DNA from: Prevotella sp.
GTDB lineage: Bacteria > Bacteroidota > Bacteroidia > Bacteroidales > Bacteroidaceae
Reading direction: 5' to 3'
DNA: 55,146 nt
NCBI GenBank assembly: GCA_018053665.1
Contig: JAGPKZ010000003.1
Span: forward strand, 24,466-79,611
This document shows, in pieces, positions 16,587 to 27,571 of the stretch. The notes below the pieces were generated by a model that saw nothing but the letters and a program-made list of their open reading frames with translations, ran no database searches and had not been told where the DNA came from. The position numbers and the translations under genes were made by a program. Numbering within the stretch: position 1 is the stretch's first letter; each line of letters begins with the position of its first letter.

Positions 16587-17852
16587 TTAATTTGGTGAAC
16601 ACAACACTGTGCAGACTCGATCCTGAAAGGCTCTTCCATTTCTGCCATGAAGGAGTCCCTGATTTATTATTGAGAAACAAAGCATGTGGCCATTTGAAGA
16701 CTTGCAATATCCAGCCAAACTGCTTATTCCTGTTACGGTTCCAGTCTTAGCCCTTACATTTCCGCTGGCGAAACCACCTCTCATTCGTTTTTTAAGAGTA
16801 CCATCAACACCGGCTATAGGCAATGCCTGATTAAGATGATTGTATATATTATCGTTCATATATGCATAACGAAGCATTCTTACTTCCAATTCTGGACTTA
16901 CATAATTATATAATGAAAGTCCTGAACCATCGGCAAATTTATATTGAGAAGGATTCAAACCAATCTTCTCAACAAGTCTTCTCTCTACGGCTCGTGCACT
17001 TTTTGCGGAAGCCGGATGATTGTCAGTACTTGCAGCTATCTGATAATACATAGCCTCAGCATACAAGTTATCACTTTCCTTCAACATCTTCATCAGAATC
17101 TGATCAATAGTGTGGAAACGATTTACTATACAATATGCATCAGCAGGCTTTCTGCCATCATTTATTGTAGCGTCATTAACTACTATTTTATGTTTTTGGA
17201 GCTCTTCCAAGAAGCGTCCCATGAATATATCCTTACGACTTATTATAAGCGGACTCAACACATTATTGTCATCATCCCAACACCAGCCTTCACCAAACTG
17301 CTTATCATCTTTCATGCTCTTGTCGGCATACAACGTTCCGACAATCGTGTCAATTCCCATTTTCTGAATAGCCTCAACAAACGCATTAAGATCATCACTG
17401 TTGAAACGAGGATCAAAACCTCCCACACAATATATATTCCCCTTAAGAGTATGATTTTCAACCTTTCCTGTATAGCAAAGTTCCGTCTTAAACTGGTAAT
17501 CTCCACCAAGTTTATCAATTGCTGTGATTGCTGTGATAAGTTTCATGGTGCTTGCAGGGCGCAAAAGTTGCTTTTCGTTGAAACAGAATATTGTGCTGTC
17601 TGCGTCAAGATCATACACAATCATTCCCAATTGTGAAGTCTTGAACATATCACTGTTTACAAGTCTACTCAATTTATGCTGTATCCCCTTAGGCCAAGGC
17701 AAGGCAATACTGTCATGTTGCAGAGTGTCAACCATTGCTGAGTCAGCAATGTTACTGTCATCATCATCCTCTATATTTTCCAATTCAACCTGCGCATAGG
17801 TTGGCAAGGTAAAAACTACTAAAAGAAGAAATAAATATCTTAAATGTTTCAT
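16587..17852 (-). CDS. dacB: D-alanyl-D-alanine carboxypeptidase/endopeptidase (PBP4 type)
   Basis: A 421-residue periplasmic S13-family enzyme that trims peptidoglycan stem peptides or cuts cross-links. Signal peptide about 1-20; active-site SxxK is STMK (Ser101, Lys104), SxN is SDN (in LKESDNLYAEAM), and KTG is in RAKTGTVTGISSLAGY. It overlaps the upstream PH-domain gene by 4 nt (ATGA), indicating coupling, and is followed by mscS. Confidence 0.94.
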   Translation of the reverse strand: MKHLRYLFLLLVVFTLPTYAQVELENIEDDDDSNIADSAMVDTLQHDSIALPWPKGIQHKLSRLVNSDMFKTSQLGMIVYDLDADSTIFCFNEKQLLRPASTMKLITAITAIDKLGGDYQFKTELCYTGKVENHTLKGNIYCVGGFDPRFNSDDLNAFVEAIQKMGIDTIVGTLYADKSMKDDKQFGEGWCWDDDNNVLSPLIISRKDIFMGRFLEELQKHKIVVNDATINDGRKPADAYCIVNRFHTIDQILMKMLKESDNLYAEAMYYQIAASTDNHPASAKSARAVERRLVEKIGLNPSQYKFADGSGLSLYNYVSPELEVRMLRYAYMNDNIYNHLNQALPIAGVDGTLKKRMRGGFASGNVRAKTGTVTGISSLAGYCKSSNGHMLCFSIINQGLLHGRNGRAFQDRVCTVLCSPN

Positions 17853-18238
17853 TGTCTTTTGTTTAACTCAGCCATAAACTGTTCTTCGTTGTCGGGCTGC
17901 AAACTAACAAGATGGCATGCACCATATTGCACAAGCAGATAACAACTAAGTCCAAAAACAGCTTTCATTCGTGTAACCTTCACAATATCCCCTACCCTTA
18001 TGGATATGGTCTTAGAAAATCTGCCACGATAAATTACAAGTTGCTGCACCCCGTCTTCATCAATAAGGAAGGTGTAGGTAGTATGCAACACACGTTCAAT
18101 CATCATCACAATCACTATCACAACCAGAAGTGCAGGCAAAGCTATCTTATTCCATAAAAAATAAAATGCAAGCAGTGTGAACAGAGATATCGCACACTTG
18201 GAAGTAAGCATAAAACGCTGATGAAAGATACGGTTCAT
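17849..18238 (-). CDS. Membrane PH-domain protein
   Basis: A 129-residue protein with two N-terminal membrane helices (about 15-50) and a beta-rich C-terminal domain resembling the bacterial PH (DUF304-like) fold (TTYTFLIDEDGVQQLVIYRGRFSKTISIRVGDIVKV). Function unknown. It is the first gene of the PH-dacB-mscS operon, suggesting an envelope role. Confidence 0.75.
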   Translation of the reverse strand: MNRIFHQRFMLTSKCAISLFTLLAFYFLWNKIALPALLVVIVIVMMIERVLHTTYTFLIDEDGVQQLVIYRGRFSKTISIRVGDIVKVTRMKAVFGLSCYLLVQYGACHLVSLQPDNEEQFMAELNKRQ

Positions 18239-18263
18239 TACATTATTAATAATATATTGTTTG

Positions 18264-18271
18264 CAAAATTA
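18264..18271 (-). promoter_or_regulatory. -7 element of the PH-dacB-mscS operon
   Basis: Reads TAATTTTG on the minus strand, 26 nt upstream of the first start codon. Confidence 0.5.
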
Positions 18272-18314
18272 ATAAAAAGATAGCACAGAAGATGAAAAAT
18301 ACACATATTTTTAG

Positions 18315-18322
18315 TATTTTTG
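18315..18322 (+). promoter_or_regulatory. -7 element of nadB
   Basis: TATTTTTG, 33 nt upstream of the nadB ATG, divergent from the PH-dacB-mscS promoter. Confidence 0.5.
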
Positions 18323-18354
18323 CAACCAAATAGCTAAAAAGCTTATAAGCAAAA

Positions 18355-19953
18355 ATGGTTTATAAATACGATTTTCTTATTATCGGCAGTGGTATTGCTG
18401 GTATGAGCTACGCCCTTAAAGTTGCCAGGGCGCATAAAGGTAAAGTGTGCATGATCTGCAAAACTTCCCTTGACGAGGCAAACACATCATTTGCTCAAGG
18501 GGGTGTTGCTTCGGTAACCAACCTAGAAATAGACAACTTTGATAAACACATTCAGGATACCATGATTGCAGGAGACTACATCAGTGACTACGAGGCTGTT
18601 AAGCAGGTGGTCACAAAGGCTCCTGAACAAATCAAGGAACTTGTTGAATGGGGTACGAACTTTGACAAGATGCAAGACGGTCGATTTGATCTCCACCGTG
18701 AAGGTGGACATTCTGAATTCAGAATTCTTCACCATGCAGACGATACCGGCGCAGAAATTCAACGTGCGCTGATGGATGCAGTAAGAAGCAATCCTAACAT
18801 CATTATCAAGGAAAATCACTTCGCAGTAGAAATAATCACACAGCATCATCTTGGAGCCAGAGTAACAAGACGCACACAAGACATCAACTGCTATGGAGCA
18901 TACGTGTTGAATCCTGAGACACAGAAGGTTGACACTTATCTTAGCAAAGTTACAGTAATGTGTACAGGTGGCTGCGGAGCTGTCTACCAGACAACCACCA
19001 ACCCTATCATTGCTACTGGTGACGGAGAGGCTATGGTTTATCGTGCAAAGGGAACTGTTGCCGACATGGAATTTGTCCAGTTCCATCCCACATCACTATA
19101 TCATCCTGGAGAGACTCATCCGGCATTTCTCATCACTGAGGCTATGCGTGGGTATGGCGGCATACTGAAACTGCCTACCGGAGAGACTTTTATGGAGAAA
19201 TACGACAAGCGACTGAGCCTTGCACCACGTGACATCGTTGCACGAGCAATAGATAAGGAAATGAAGATTCACGGTCTTGACCATGTATGCCTTGATGTAA
19301 CGCATAAAAATCAGGAAGAGACTAAGCACCATTTCCCAAACATATACGCTAAATGCCTTAGTATAGGAATTGATATCACAAAGGAGATGATTCCAGTACG
19401 TCCAGCTGCACATTATATGTGTGGAGGTATAAAGGTTGACCTAAACGGATGCAGCAGCATCGAACGGCTATATGCTCTTGGAGAATGTTCATGCACTGGT
19501 CTTCACGGTGGTAACCGTCTTGCCAGCAATTCACTTATAGAAGCCGTTGTTTATTCAGACGCTGCTGCAAAGCATAGCATAGAGCATGTTGATGACTTCG
19601 ACTTCAATGATAAGGTTCCTGCATGGAATGACGAGGGTACTCTTACCAACGAGGAACACGTGCTAATAACTCAGAGTGTAAAAGAGGTAGGACAAATCAT
19701 GAGTAACTACGTGGGAATTGTAAGAAGCGACTTGCGACTGAAGCGTGCATGGGATCGTCTGGATCTGATATACGAAGAGACAGAAGCCCTATTCAAGCGT
19801 GTGAAGATAAGCAAGGACTTAAGCGAACTACGCAATATGATTAATACAGGTTATCTCATAACACGTATGGCTATTGAACGTAAGGAAAGTAGAGGACTTC
19901 ATTACACAGTTGACTATCCAGTACATGCATACGACCAGAAAAAAGACAAATAA
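18355..19953 (+). CDS. nadB: L-aspartate oxidase
   Basis: A 532-residue FAD enzyme that oxidises L-aspartate to iminoaspartate, the first step of de novo NAD synthesis. It shows the N-terminal dinucleotide motif IGSGIAGMSYALK, the FAD-family HREGGHSEFRILHHADDTG, the substrate region EFVQFHPTSLYHPG and LGECSCTGLHGGNRLASNSLIEAVV. Length is normal. The usual partners nadA and nadC are not adjacent. Confidence 0.95.
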   Translation: MVYKYDFLIIGSGIAGMSYALKVARAHKGKVCMICKTSLDEANTSFAQGGVASVTNLEIDNFDKHIQDTMIAGDYISDYEAVKQVVTKAPEQIKELVEWGTNFDKMQDGRFDLHREGGHSEFRILHHADDTGAEIQRALMDAVRSNPNIIIKENHFAVEIITQHHLGARVTRRTQDINCYGAYVLNPETQKVDTYLSKVTVMCTGGCGAVYQTTTNPIIATGDGEAMVYRAKGTVADMEFVQFHPTSLYHPGETHPAFLITEAMRGYGGILKLPTGETFMEKYDKRLSLAPRDIVARAIDKEMKIHGLDHVCLDVTHKNQEETKHHFPNIYAKCLSIGIDITKEMIPVRPAAHYMCGGIKVDLNGCSSIERLYALGECSCTGLHGGNRLASNSLIEAVVYSDAAAKHSIEHVDDFDFNDKVPAWNDEGTLTNEEHVLITQSVKEVGQIMSNYVGIVRSDLRLKRAWDRLDLIYEETEALFKRVKISKDLSELRNMINTGYLITRMAIERKESRGLHYTVDYPVHAYDQKKDK

Positions 19954-19977
19954 CAATATTATTAGACATTATATATT

Positions 19978-20013
19978 AACAAAGCCTGCCAAAAATAATT
20001 GGTAGGCTTTGTT
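19978..20013. terminator. Bidirectional terminator between nadB and sprA
   Basis: A 15-bp stem (19978-19992 with 19999-20013) with one G-U pair and flanking A/T runs. It lies between the convergent nadB and sprA stop codons. Confidence 0.8.
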
Positions 20014-20014
20014 T

Positions 20015-23000
20015 TTACCTTGTAAGACTGAACTTTATACTCAATCCGAAATCACGTGTCGTTGTTGGATAACTGCTACTGCTCAATAATGGAGTGTTAC
20101 TTTGATGATCGTAATAGAAACTCATTGTGAGCATCCTAGACAATGTATAGTCTGCCGCGAAACTCAGTTTGAATGCCGTGTTACCACTGCTGGCATTACT
20201 CATCATACTTGCAATATCTCTTGTTATAGCAGCCTGATTTCTATAACTCATGTCTAAACGCAGATTCAAATCATGATTCAATCCACCACGCCTGTTATTT
20301 GTTGTATTACCTTTATTATCCTTTTTACTTGAAACAACTCTGTGGGATTTCATTCCAAACAGACTGAAATCACTTATCTTATATCCAAGTCCTATTACCC
20401 AGTCCTTGCTCAGCGCTTCGTTTACCTGAACACTTGTCATGCTAAGGTTAACGCTCCTCACGGTGCGATATTCCAACTTTGCCGTAATATTATTATTGAA
20501 TGTCATGTCTATTCCTAGCAATGGAGAGAATGCCTCGTTAATACTCACCGTAGACACATTAAACATACTACTAGGAGTAGGATTACCTGTTTCGGTATCT
20601 GTTATGAATCCAAGTCCATTCATATACTCGGCAAAAGTGCTATATGAAGAATACGAACCTACAGTATAAATACTTTTGTATGAATGATTGATGTTAAAGC
20701 TTTTGAACACATCCCTGAACCAAGGGAGTTTCACTAATCCTCCATATCTTAATGTCCAGTTTGGAAGAAGTCTTGCCAAAGAAGGAAACAGTTCAAGACT
20801 GTTACCACCCATGCTTGTATAGGCTGATATAAAGGCAGGAACCATGACATCTGCGCTGTATTTATTCACCGTACCGTTTTTAATATCAAATATTTTACCA
20901 GCCAGTGACGTGTTTTTAGGATAAACAGCACTCATATATTGTGCTTCCACACGACTGCGGAATGCATCAAGCAGTCCGCAGAATTTATCGAATGTATTGC
21001 TGTGATAGCCGTTATTGGCATTTCCTATCCCCTCAAAAGAACTACCAATCGATATTGTCGTCATTGCGAAAGTTCCGCTTTGCGTCGTAGGCATTCCGGA
21101 ATACATATACTGTATACTACGAGCCTTTGTTGATATACGAGTTGCATTGAGATCAATCTTTAAGTCTTTCAAAGGTTCCAGAGTAGCCCTTAGCTGCAAG
21201 TCCTCAGTTGTATTGCTTGTAGCCGGTGTAGCAACAGAATCATTCTGCAACAGCCAGCCACGTTCATAAGACTTCTCCACATACGAATCTCCTGTAAGTC
21301 CAAACGCAAAATCAAGCCCAGGAGAAAGCAGTCCGTTTCCACGATTCTGTCCTAATGCATCACCGACATTAGGCATAAATCCTGGCAACGACATAGAGTA
21401 TTGGTTGCGATAACTTATACTTACGTTTCGCACCATCATCATAACCCTAGCTATGCTCTGCGCCGTCTTATACCATTTATTGTTTTCAAGCGGCATTTTT
21501 GCCGCAACAGTTATTTTCAGATGCAAAGCAGAATCAACCTTGTTTATTATTCGTATTTTGTTATTATCAATCTTTCTATATTTCAGTTTATAAATGTGTC
21601 CATCACGAGTCCTTGCGGTAACCACGATTCTCTTACTCTTCTTTCCATGAGTAACAACCATTGATGTATCAGGCAGAATCGTTATCTCTGTTTCAAAACT
21701 ATTCTTATTTTTGGGTAGTGCCTTCTTGGTCTTATCGTCACCCTTATTCTTAATCGTCGCAACCGATCCAATTCTTTGTTGTTTCATGCTAACCATACTT
21801 ACTGGAGCAGATATTCTGTCGAAACGTTCATTAGCCGTTTTTAGGAAAGGAATGTGGTTATACAACTTCTCCATGTTAAACGTACCATTTATATTCAGGT
21901 TACGATTATTCGTTATCGTATTTCCAAGACTCGTTCCATCATCAAGCTTAGTTCCTCTCACCCAAGTGTAATTGGCTGTATATTGCGCATCAGACATTAT
22001 CCAGTCAAATACAGGTATAAGATTCAATGGCAGCTGATATGACAAAGTAAAGTTCTGCTGATAATCAAGCGGTGTACCCATATGTTTGATACTTGTCCAT
22101 ACTGAGTCTTTCCAAGCCTGATAATTATCAGCATATAGTTCTTTGTTTATAGGAGTATAGGGTTCTTCTATCTGTGCCCTCGTCGCGCTTTGAAAAGTCA
22201 TGTGTATATTGCGTGTCATATCCCATCTAAGGGTGAAGTCACGATTCCACAGGAACTGCTCACTGAAGGTTACTGGAATAGAAGTATTTTCAGTACTCTC
22301 CATGTCACGTTCCTGCAGTTCATAGTAGTTGCGCGTCATTTCACTGTTGAAAGCTACATTCTGCGGCAACCAGTTTACTCCCATTTTCTTAAATATATCA
22401 GCCCATTTTGATTTACTCTTCAAGTCTCTAAATGGTTCCCAAGCCCTATACACAGGAGTCCAACTGTAGTTCATCGCCCCACGCCAGTTATCCTCATTTT
22501 CATATACAGTTGTCTCTCCGCTTGTGTGAGTATGGGAATGACTGTAAGAGAACGAGAAGTTAGCAGGATCATAAGGCATAGGATGTTGCTTTGTCTGTAT
22601 TCCAACACGTACGTTTGAAAGAGAGAAGTTTGTGTTAACAGTCTTCTTAACGGCTATATTCTCAATACTGTCCCTTTCAGCTTTATTTGCAGCAGATTCT
22701 AATGCGTCATCAAGTTTCATATCGGTATCAAGCGGATTATATCTTGGTTTACTGTTCTCTCTTGTAACAGAATAATACAGAGGCGCTGTAACCTTAGCTT
22801 TCGCTGGGAAGAATTTGCCAAGTTCTACGTTTGTAGTCACACTGTATGTAGAGAAGTCTTCCTGTGAACGCTGCATCACTCCATCTTCCAGTCCGCCAAA
22901 TCCGTCACTAACATATTTTCCCTGAACATTCACGTTACCCAAATCAGATAGTTGCACATTCAGGTTGCCGTTTGCAGCCCATCCGCCTTTATTGTTATAA

Positions 23001-26000
23001 TCCTTCAGTCGCAATTCGTTCACCCAAACTTCACCATTCTTGTTATCTGCTGAAAGGTTTCTCACACCAATAATCATTGTCTTAACCTCACCCAAACTTG
23101 GATTTCCCATAACGGTAACCTTATTGGCAGGTTTATCGTTATCATAATCTGTGAACACTCTGTTGAAATAAGCTCTTCCCTCAGCCTTTGCTATATTTCT
23201 TTTTTTCTTTATGTCGGTGAATATTGAGAGCGGAATATCAAGCATATTGCTTTCTGGCCACACTGCCACACGATCTATCGTTGAATTATTATTGTATTTT
23301 CCTGCTTGGGTGAGTTTGAGCGGTATTTGATATTCATAATAGTTGTTTTTGTAATCAGAGCCCAGACGAATAAACACAGCCAATTGCCCGTCTGTAAGGT
23401 TAGTATTGTTCTGCTGCAATGCGTTTGCATGCACAAACATCTGCAATTTTTTGTATTGCCTCAAATCTACCGTTGTATTCTTGTAAACAGCCTTAGACTC
23501 TCCGTTTGAGAGATTATCCACCATTATGTTCAATGCCTGTTCGTTACTTTCCACAAGCTGTGGCTGAGTAGGATCTTGCTCACGGCTTATACCAGGAGGC
23601 AACACATAGTTTACAGGAGTCTTGTCTCCGTTTTCTTCTATGCTTACCGAACTCACAGCCGCTGTTCCTGAACTGCCTGCGTTATCGAGATTCTGCTCAT
23701 ATTGTCGCCATTCGCCACGCACGAGATTCAAACTTCCGAAACGCAGCACAATAGGATGTTTGAAACCTGTGAGAAACATTCTCATAAACCTTATGCTTGT
23801 AAAGCCCGAAATAGAACCAACACGTTTTTGATATTCGCTAAGTGGAACACGGAACTGATACCATGTCACATTTTCCGTTTTTCCATTTCTCAGACTAGCA
23901 CTCGCCTCACGCTTATCCACGATAAAGTTATTGCCCACAACCATATCCTCTGGTCTCATCGACACATGATACTGATAATACTTTTCATATTCATTCAGTG
24001 TATAGTCCTGATTTATATCCTCCACATCAGGCGTAGTCTTGTATGATGTATCATAGTTTTCTGAACTTGAATTACTGTCTGGTGAGTTTCCCTGCGGGTT
24101 GTTTATATACTTATATCTGTCAAGAATGCTTGTTTCCTTTCGGTCATAGTCACTACCTCTAAAATAATGGTAGTCATCGTTTGCTGGGTCGTTGTATATT
24201 GAATCCCAAACAGCTGCACTCACCTTTCCCTGTATAGACGAGAGGAAGCTTTGGTATGACTGAAAACTTCGTTCCTCGGCATCATTCAGTCCGTTGAATC
24301 CAACGTCCTGCAATGCTCTTGCACCGCTCGTTGTCGCGAAAGCGTAAGTTACAGCATTTCTAGTCGGAATCTTTCCCCATTGCGTAGTGGTGTAACTGGC
24401 AGAACCATCAACAGGCATACCACTTTCATAGAATTTCTTTCCGTCACGCAAGACGTCTTCAGAAACCTCTCCCAAGTTTATATAAAAATCACCGCCATAA
24501 TCAGAAGCATCTGCTTTTTGGCTTGCATAGATAAAAGGGTCAAGAAGCCAGAACTCCACGTACTCTATATTAGCTTGTTCAAAATCATTTGTATCCAGTT
24601 TACGCATCATTCCTCCCCAATGTCGTTCAGGATTGCTCAATGTTCCGTTCAAATTAAGATTGGGATTGAAGTTATATGGTCCACGCAAATTTGGATAATA
24701 TGCCAAGTTAAGAACGTTGAGTGTAGACAAAGTTCCATTATAATTACTTATATCTTTATTTGGATACAACTCTCTTGTAGGTATCTCACGCACATAATGA
24801 TTTGACAACTGTTCAAGGTCACTCTTTATATGTGCAGGAGTTAACGAACTGCTTCGGCGTGTAAACAACGGATCAATATAATACCATGCCATAAGCGAAC
24901 GATTATATCCACTTTCGAGAGTTGTCTTATCGTTGTATTCCGGAAATATTGACGGCACACTTGATATAATCCATGACGTTGGCGTAGACACATCAATCTT
25001 GTTGGTGGTATTCTCAAAATCATCAAGATATGAAGCGTTGTCCTGTGTGCCATGATTCTTTCCAGCTATAAGCTGAGCAAACTCTCCGGTAAATGATATC
25101 TGTGATGGCTGCGTGAGATGCAGAAACGGCAATTTGTCGAGCATGTCTGTAAGCCATTGACTCTCTTTCTTCCAGTTCACGTTTAGTCCCCACAAAGTAT
25201 TATTAAGCGGTTCTGACCCCATTGTGACCTTGTTAGTCAATGACTGTTCCGACAGATGCTGCAATGTACCGCTTAATTGGAACTCATGCGAGAAGTCATA
25301 TTCCCAGTTCATTCCAAGCATTGTCTTGCGCTGCATGCCATAGTCGTTGTTACTCTCCAGCGACACGTTTACAGCCGTACCCGCATCAATAATGCTCTGA
25401 TTTAATATCGTAACCTCTCCAGCACTGTAGTCTACGCTGTAATCTGTTCCCTCAGTGAGTTTCACACCTCCAGCTGTTACAACTACCGACCCGGTAGGAA
25501 TATTGTATGCGCCCAACGATATCACGTTGGCAGAAGAGCCTTTGAACTGTCCCACAAGATTAAACTTGTCTTTCTCTGCTATCTGCTTTGCTGTAGTCTT
25601 CGTACTGTCGTAAAGTTCAGTGAATGCGTATTTCTGAGCCACATTTGCAGCAACGCCCTTGCTAATCAATATGTCGTATAGATCCCTTCCGAAAGGTTCT
25701 GGCTCTGGGAAGAAAACTCTACCGTTGTTTACCGTGTAGCCTTGAACATAATCAAAATATCCATTACTCTGCGCCCTATTGTTATTGTCTAACCTGTCTG
25801 CACCTATAAGTCTGATGATTGGAGTGCTTTTCACCTGACTTTCTGGAATGTAACTCAGATACACTCCAGTTGTGTCGCTCTGATATTTCACGTCAAGTCT
25901 GAACTTAGTTTTCTCCACAGTGTCGCCAAGTTTATATACATTCTTCATCATCAAGTCCCAGTTTCCCTGAGAAGGGTTGCTACTTGTATTCTTCAGCGAC

Positions 26001-27532
26001 TTCACGAACAAAGCCTCATTCACATCTGTACGGTCACCAGCGAACTCACCAACCTGAGATGTAACTCCTCCATAGGTGTATTCATAAGCTACAGCCACAA
26101 CCTGATCAGTATTTATTCCTGTGTTAAGACTCACGTATCCCAAAGCCGAGTTCACGGTATATTCTGATGAACTCAGCAGTCGTGCATTCTCTAGTTTCTC
26201 ATAGTCCGTGCCTCCAACAAGTCCTCCTGCATCAAGCACTGTTGATGTTTGGTCTATATCTCTTGACGAAGCCAAAGAGCTTACCAATGTCGAATACTCA
26301 GTATTGGCATCGTTAGCAGGGACATTCTTTCCTGTAATATTCCACAACGACTTATTTGAAACGCTTATGTTCTCGCCCAAATCTGTCAATGCCACGATAT
26401 TTCTAGTATTGCTTGTTGCTCCGGTCTTGTTTGTAACCCATATCTCCACACGGTTGATATTAACTCCCGTTGTAAGATTAGGAAGCGTCTTCATTCCAGA
26501 AGCATACTTTTTGCGGAAATACTGCGAGAGAAAGAAATGACGATTTTCCTCATAGTTGGATACATCTATATCAAAAGGCGTGAGTTGTACCCCACCCTTA
26601 CTTGATACGCTTTTTGACGAACTTTTCTTCTGCGATGCCACAAGTTGCATCTTCAGTTTACCAAACTGCAAATCTGTTCTGACTCCAAACAATGATGTTG
26701 CTCCGCTTACGAGCGAAGAGTTAGAAGGAAACGAGACATTGCCAGCCTCAACAAGTTTAACGATTTCATCTTCCTTTCCCTCATATTTAAGTTTTAGATT
26801 TTGGGCATCATAATTAAATGTAGCATCGGTGTTATAGTTAAGATTCATGTTCACCTTGTCGCCCACCTTTCCATTAACGTTAAGATTAATCTTCTCGTCG
26901 AAGTTCATCGTTGTGGTGTTCCTCCTGTTTATGGTAAGAGCAGGGTTATCCACCTTCTTCTTTGTGGCTCCGAATCTCAATTCGGCAGTTCCCTGTGTTT
27001 TAATTCTCACTCCTCCAGGTCCGAATATCTTTTCTGCCGGTCCCAAGTCGAAGTTCATATCGCTGAAATCAAACTTATCCTTTCCCTTAGCCTTATATAT
27101 CTCATCATTCTTCTTTCGGAAGAAAGCATGCCTCTGCTGTTTCTCGCTCCAATCATTGTATTCGTTCCTCGACATCATTATAGGCGCATTTATATACGTA
27201 CCTCCCATTTTCTTGCCAAACACGTACTCATCAAGCGTATCGTTATACAGTATGCTCTGCCTAATATTGAACGGAGTCTTCAAGTCAAGACTACTACTAT
27301 CTAGATCATGCCATGTTATTGGCAGAGTGCGTTGCACTCTCCACAACGCTTTTCTGGTTGTTTTAACAGAATCGTCATCAACGCTAACCAACCTAGTTTT
27401 TTTACTATCTATAGAATCATTTTGCTTCTTTGTGTCGTTCTGAATATAAGGCATGGCGATAGAATAGCTTACACCAAAAAGCGCAAGCACACCTATAATC
27501 ATACAAAAAAACACATGTCTTATTTTCATCAA
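20015..27532 (-). CDS. sprA: T9SS outer-membrane translocon protein SprA (Sov)
   Basis: A 2505-residue exported protein and the largest gene here. SprA forms the very large beta-barrel through which T9SS cargo crosses the outer membrane; P. gingivalis Sov is of similar size. Signal peptide about 1-27. Recognisable family segments include DFSDMNFDLGPAEKIFGPGGVRIKTQG, GKVGDKVNMNLNYNTDATFNYDAQN, LDDFENTTNKIDVSTP and GEVWVNELRLKDYNNKGGWAANGN. The C-terminus is beta-strand-rich and ends in an aromatic strand. It lies 39 nt downstream of ruvA in the same direction. Confidence 0.95.
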   Translation of the reverse strand: MMKIRHVFFCMIIGVLALFGVSYSIAMPYIQNDTKKQNDSIDSKKTRLVSVDDDSVKTTRKALWRVQRTLPITWHDLDSSSLDLKTPFNIRQSILYNDTLDEYVFGKKMGGTYINAPIMMSRNEYNDWSEKQQRHAFFRKKNDEIYKAKGKDKFDFSDMNFDLGPAEKIFGPGGVRIKTQGTAELRFGATKKKVDNPALTINRRNTTTMNFDEKINLNVNGKVGDKVNMNLNYNTDATFNYDAQNLKLKYEGKEDEIVKLVEAGNVSFPSNSSLVSGATSLFGVRTDLQFGKLKMQLVASQKKSSSKSVSSKGGVQLTPFDIDVSNYEENRHFFLSQYFRKKYASGMKTLPNLTTGVNINRVEIWVTNKTGATSNTRNIVALTDLGENISVSNKSLWNITGKNVPANDANTEYSTLVSSLASSRDIDQTSTVLDAGGLVGGTDYEKLENARLLSSSEYTVNSALGYVSLNTGINTDQVVAVAYEYTYGGVTSQVGEFAGDRTDVNEALFVKSLKNTSSNPSQGNWDLMMKNVYKLGDTVEKTKFRLDVKYQSDTTGVYLSYIPESQVKSTPIIRLIGADRLDNNNRAQSNGYFDYVQGYTVNNGRVFFPEPEPFGRDLYDILISKGVAANVAQKYAFTELYDSTKTTAKQIAEKDKFNLVGQFKGSSANVISLGAYNIPTGSVVVTAGGVKLTEGTDYSVDYSAGEVTILNQSIIDAGTAVNVSLESNNDYGMQRKTMLGMNWEYDFSHEFQLSGTLQHLSEQSLTNKVTMGSEPLNNTLWGLNVNWKKESQWLTDMLDKLPFLHLTQPSQISFTGEFAQLIAGKNHGTQDNASYLDDFENTTNKIDVSTPTSWIISSVPSIFPEYNDKTTLESGYNRSLMAWYYIDPLFTRRSSSLTPAHIKSDLEQLSNHYVREIPTRELYPNKDISNYNGTLSTLNVLNLAYYPNLRGPYNFNPNLNLNGTLSNPERHWGGMMRKLDTNDFEQANIEYVEFWLLDPFIYASQKADASDYGGDFYINLGEVSEDVLRDGKKFYESGMPVDGSASYTTTQWGKIPTRNAVTYAFATTSGARALQDVGFNGLNDAEERSFQSYQSFLSSIQGKVSAAVWDSIYNDPANDDYHYFRGSDYDRKETSILDRYKYINNPQGNSPDSNSSSENYDTSYKTTPDVEDINQDYTLNEYEKYYQYHVSMRPEDMVVGNNFIVDKREASASLRNGKTENVTWYQFRVPLSEYQKRVGSISGFTSIRFMRMFLTGFKHPIVLRFGSLNLVRGEWRQYEQNLDNAGSSGTAAVSSVSIEENGDKTPVNYVLPPGISREQDPTQPQLVESNEQALNIMVDNLSNGESKAVYKNTTVDLRQYKKLQMFVHANALQQNNTNLTDGQLAVFIRLGSDYKNNYYEYQIPLKLTQAGKYNNNSTIDRVAVWPESNMLDIPLSIFTDIKKKRNIAKAEGRAYFNRVFTDYDNDKPANKVTVMGNPSLGEVKTMIIGVRNLSADNKNGEVWVNELRLKDYNNKGGWAANGNLNVQLSDLGNVNVQGKYVSDGFGGLEDGVMQRSQEDFSTYSVTTNVELGKFFPAKAKVTAPLYYSVTRENSKPRYNPLDTDMKLDDALESAANKAERDSIENIAVKKTVNTNFSLSNVRVGIQTKQHPMPYDPANFSFSYSHSHTHTSGETTVYENEDNWRGAMNYSWTPVYRAWEPFRDLKSKSKWADIFKKMGVNWLPQNVAFNSEMTRNYYELQERDMESTENTSIPVTFSEQFLWNRDFTLRWDMTRNIHMTFQSATRAQIEEPYTPINKELYADNYQAWKDSVWTSIKHMGTPLDYQQNFTLSYQLPLNLIPVFDWIMSDAQYTANYTWVRGTKLDDGTSLGNTITNNRNLNINGTFNMEKLYNHIPFLKTANERFDRISAPVSMVSMKQQRIGSVATIKNKGDDKTKKALPKNKNSFETEITILPDTSMVVTHGKKSKRIVVTARTRDGHIYKLKYRKIDNNKIRIINKVDSALHLKITVAAKMPLENNKWYKTAQSIARVMMMVRNVSISYRNQYSMSLPGFMPNVGDALGQNRGNGLLSPGLDFAFGLTGDSYVEKSYERGWLLQNDSVATPATSNTTEDLQLRATLEPLKDLKIDLNATRISTKARSIQYMYSGMPTTQSGTFAMTTISIGSSFEGIGNANNGYHSNTFDKFCGLLDAFRSRVEAQYMSAVYPKNTSLAGKIFDIKNGTVNKYSADVMVPAFISAYTSMGGNSLELFPSLARLLPNWTLRYGGLVKLPWFRDVFKSFNINHSYKSIYTVGSYSSYSTFAEYMNGLGFITDTETGNPTPSSMFNVSTVSINEAFSPLLGIDMTFNNNITAKLEYRTVRSVNLSMTSVQVNEALSKDWVIGLGYKISDFSLFGMKSHRVVSSKKDNKGNTTNNRRGGLNHDLNLRLDMSYRNQAAITRDIASMMSNASSGNTAFKLSFAADYTLSRMLTMSFYYDHQSNTPLLSSSSYPTTTRDFGLSIKFSLTR

Positions 27533-27571
27533 TAAAGAATGTCAGCACCACTGAATAAAATAGAAAATAGT

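Noticed and set aside
26800-27443. Long plus-strand frames opposite sprA
   Set aside because: They are shadows of the sprA coding strand and lack promoters, recognisable domains or conserved signals.
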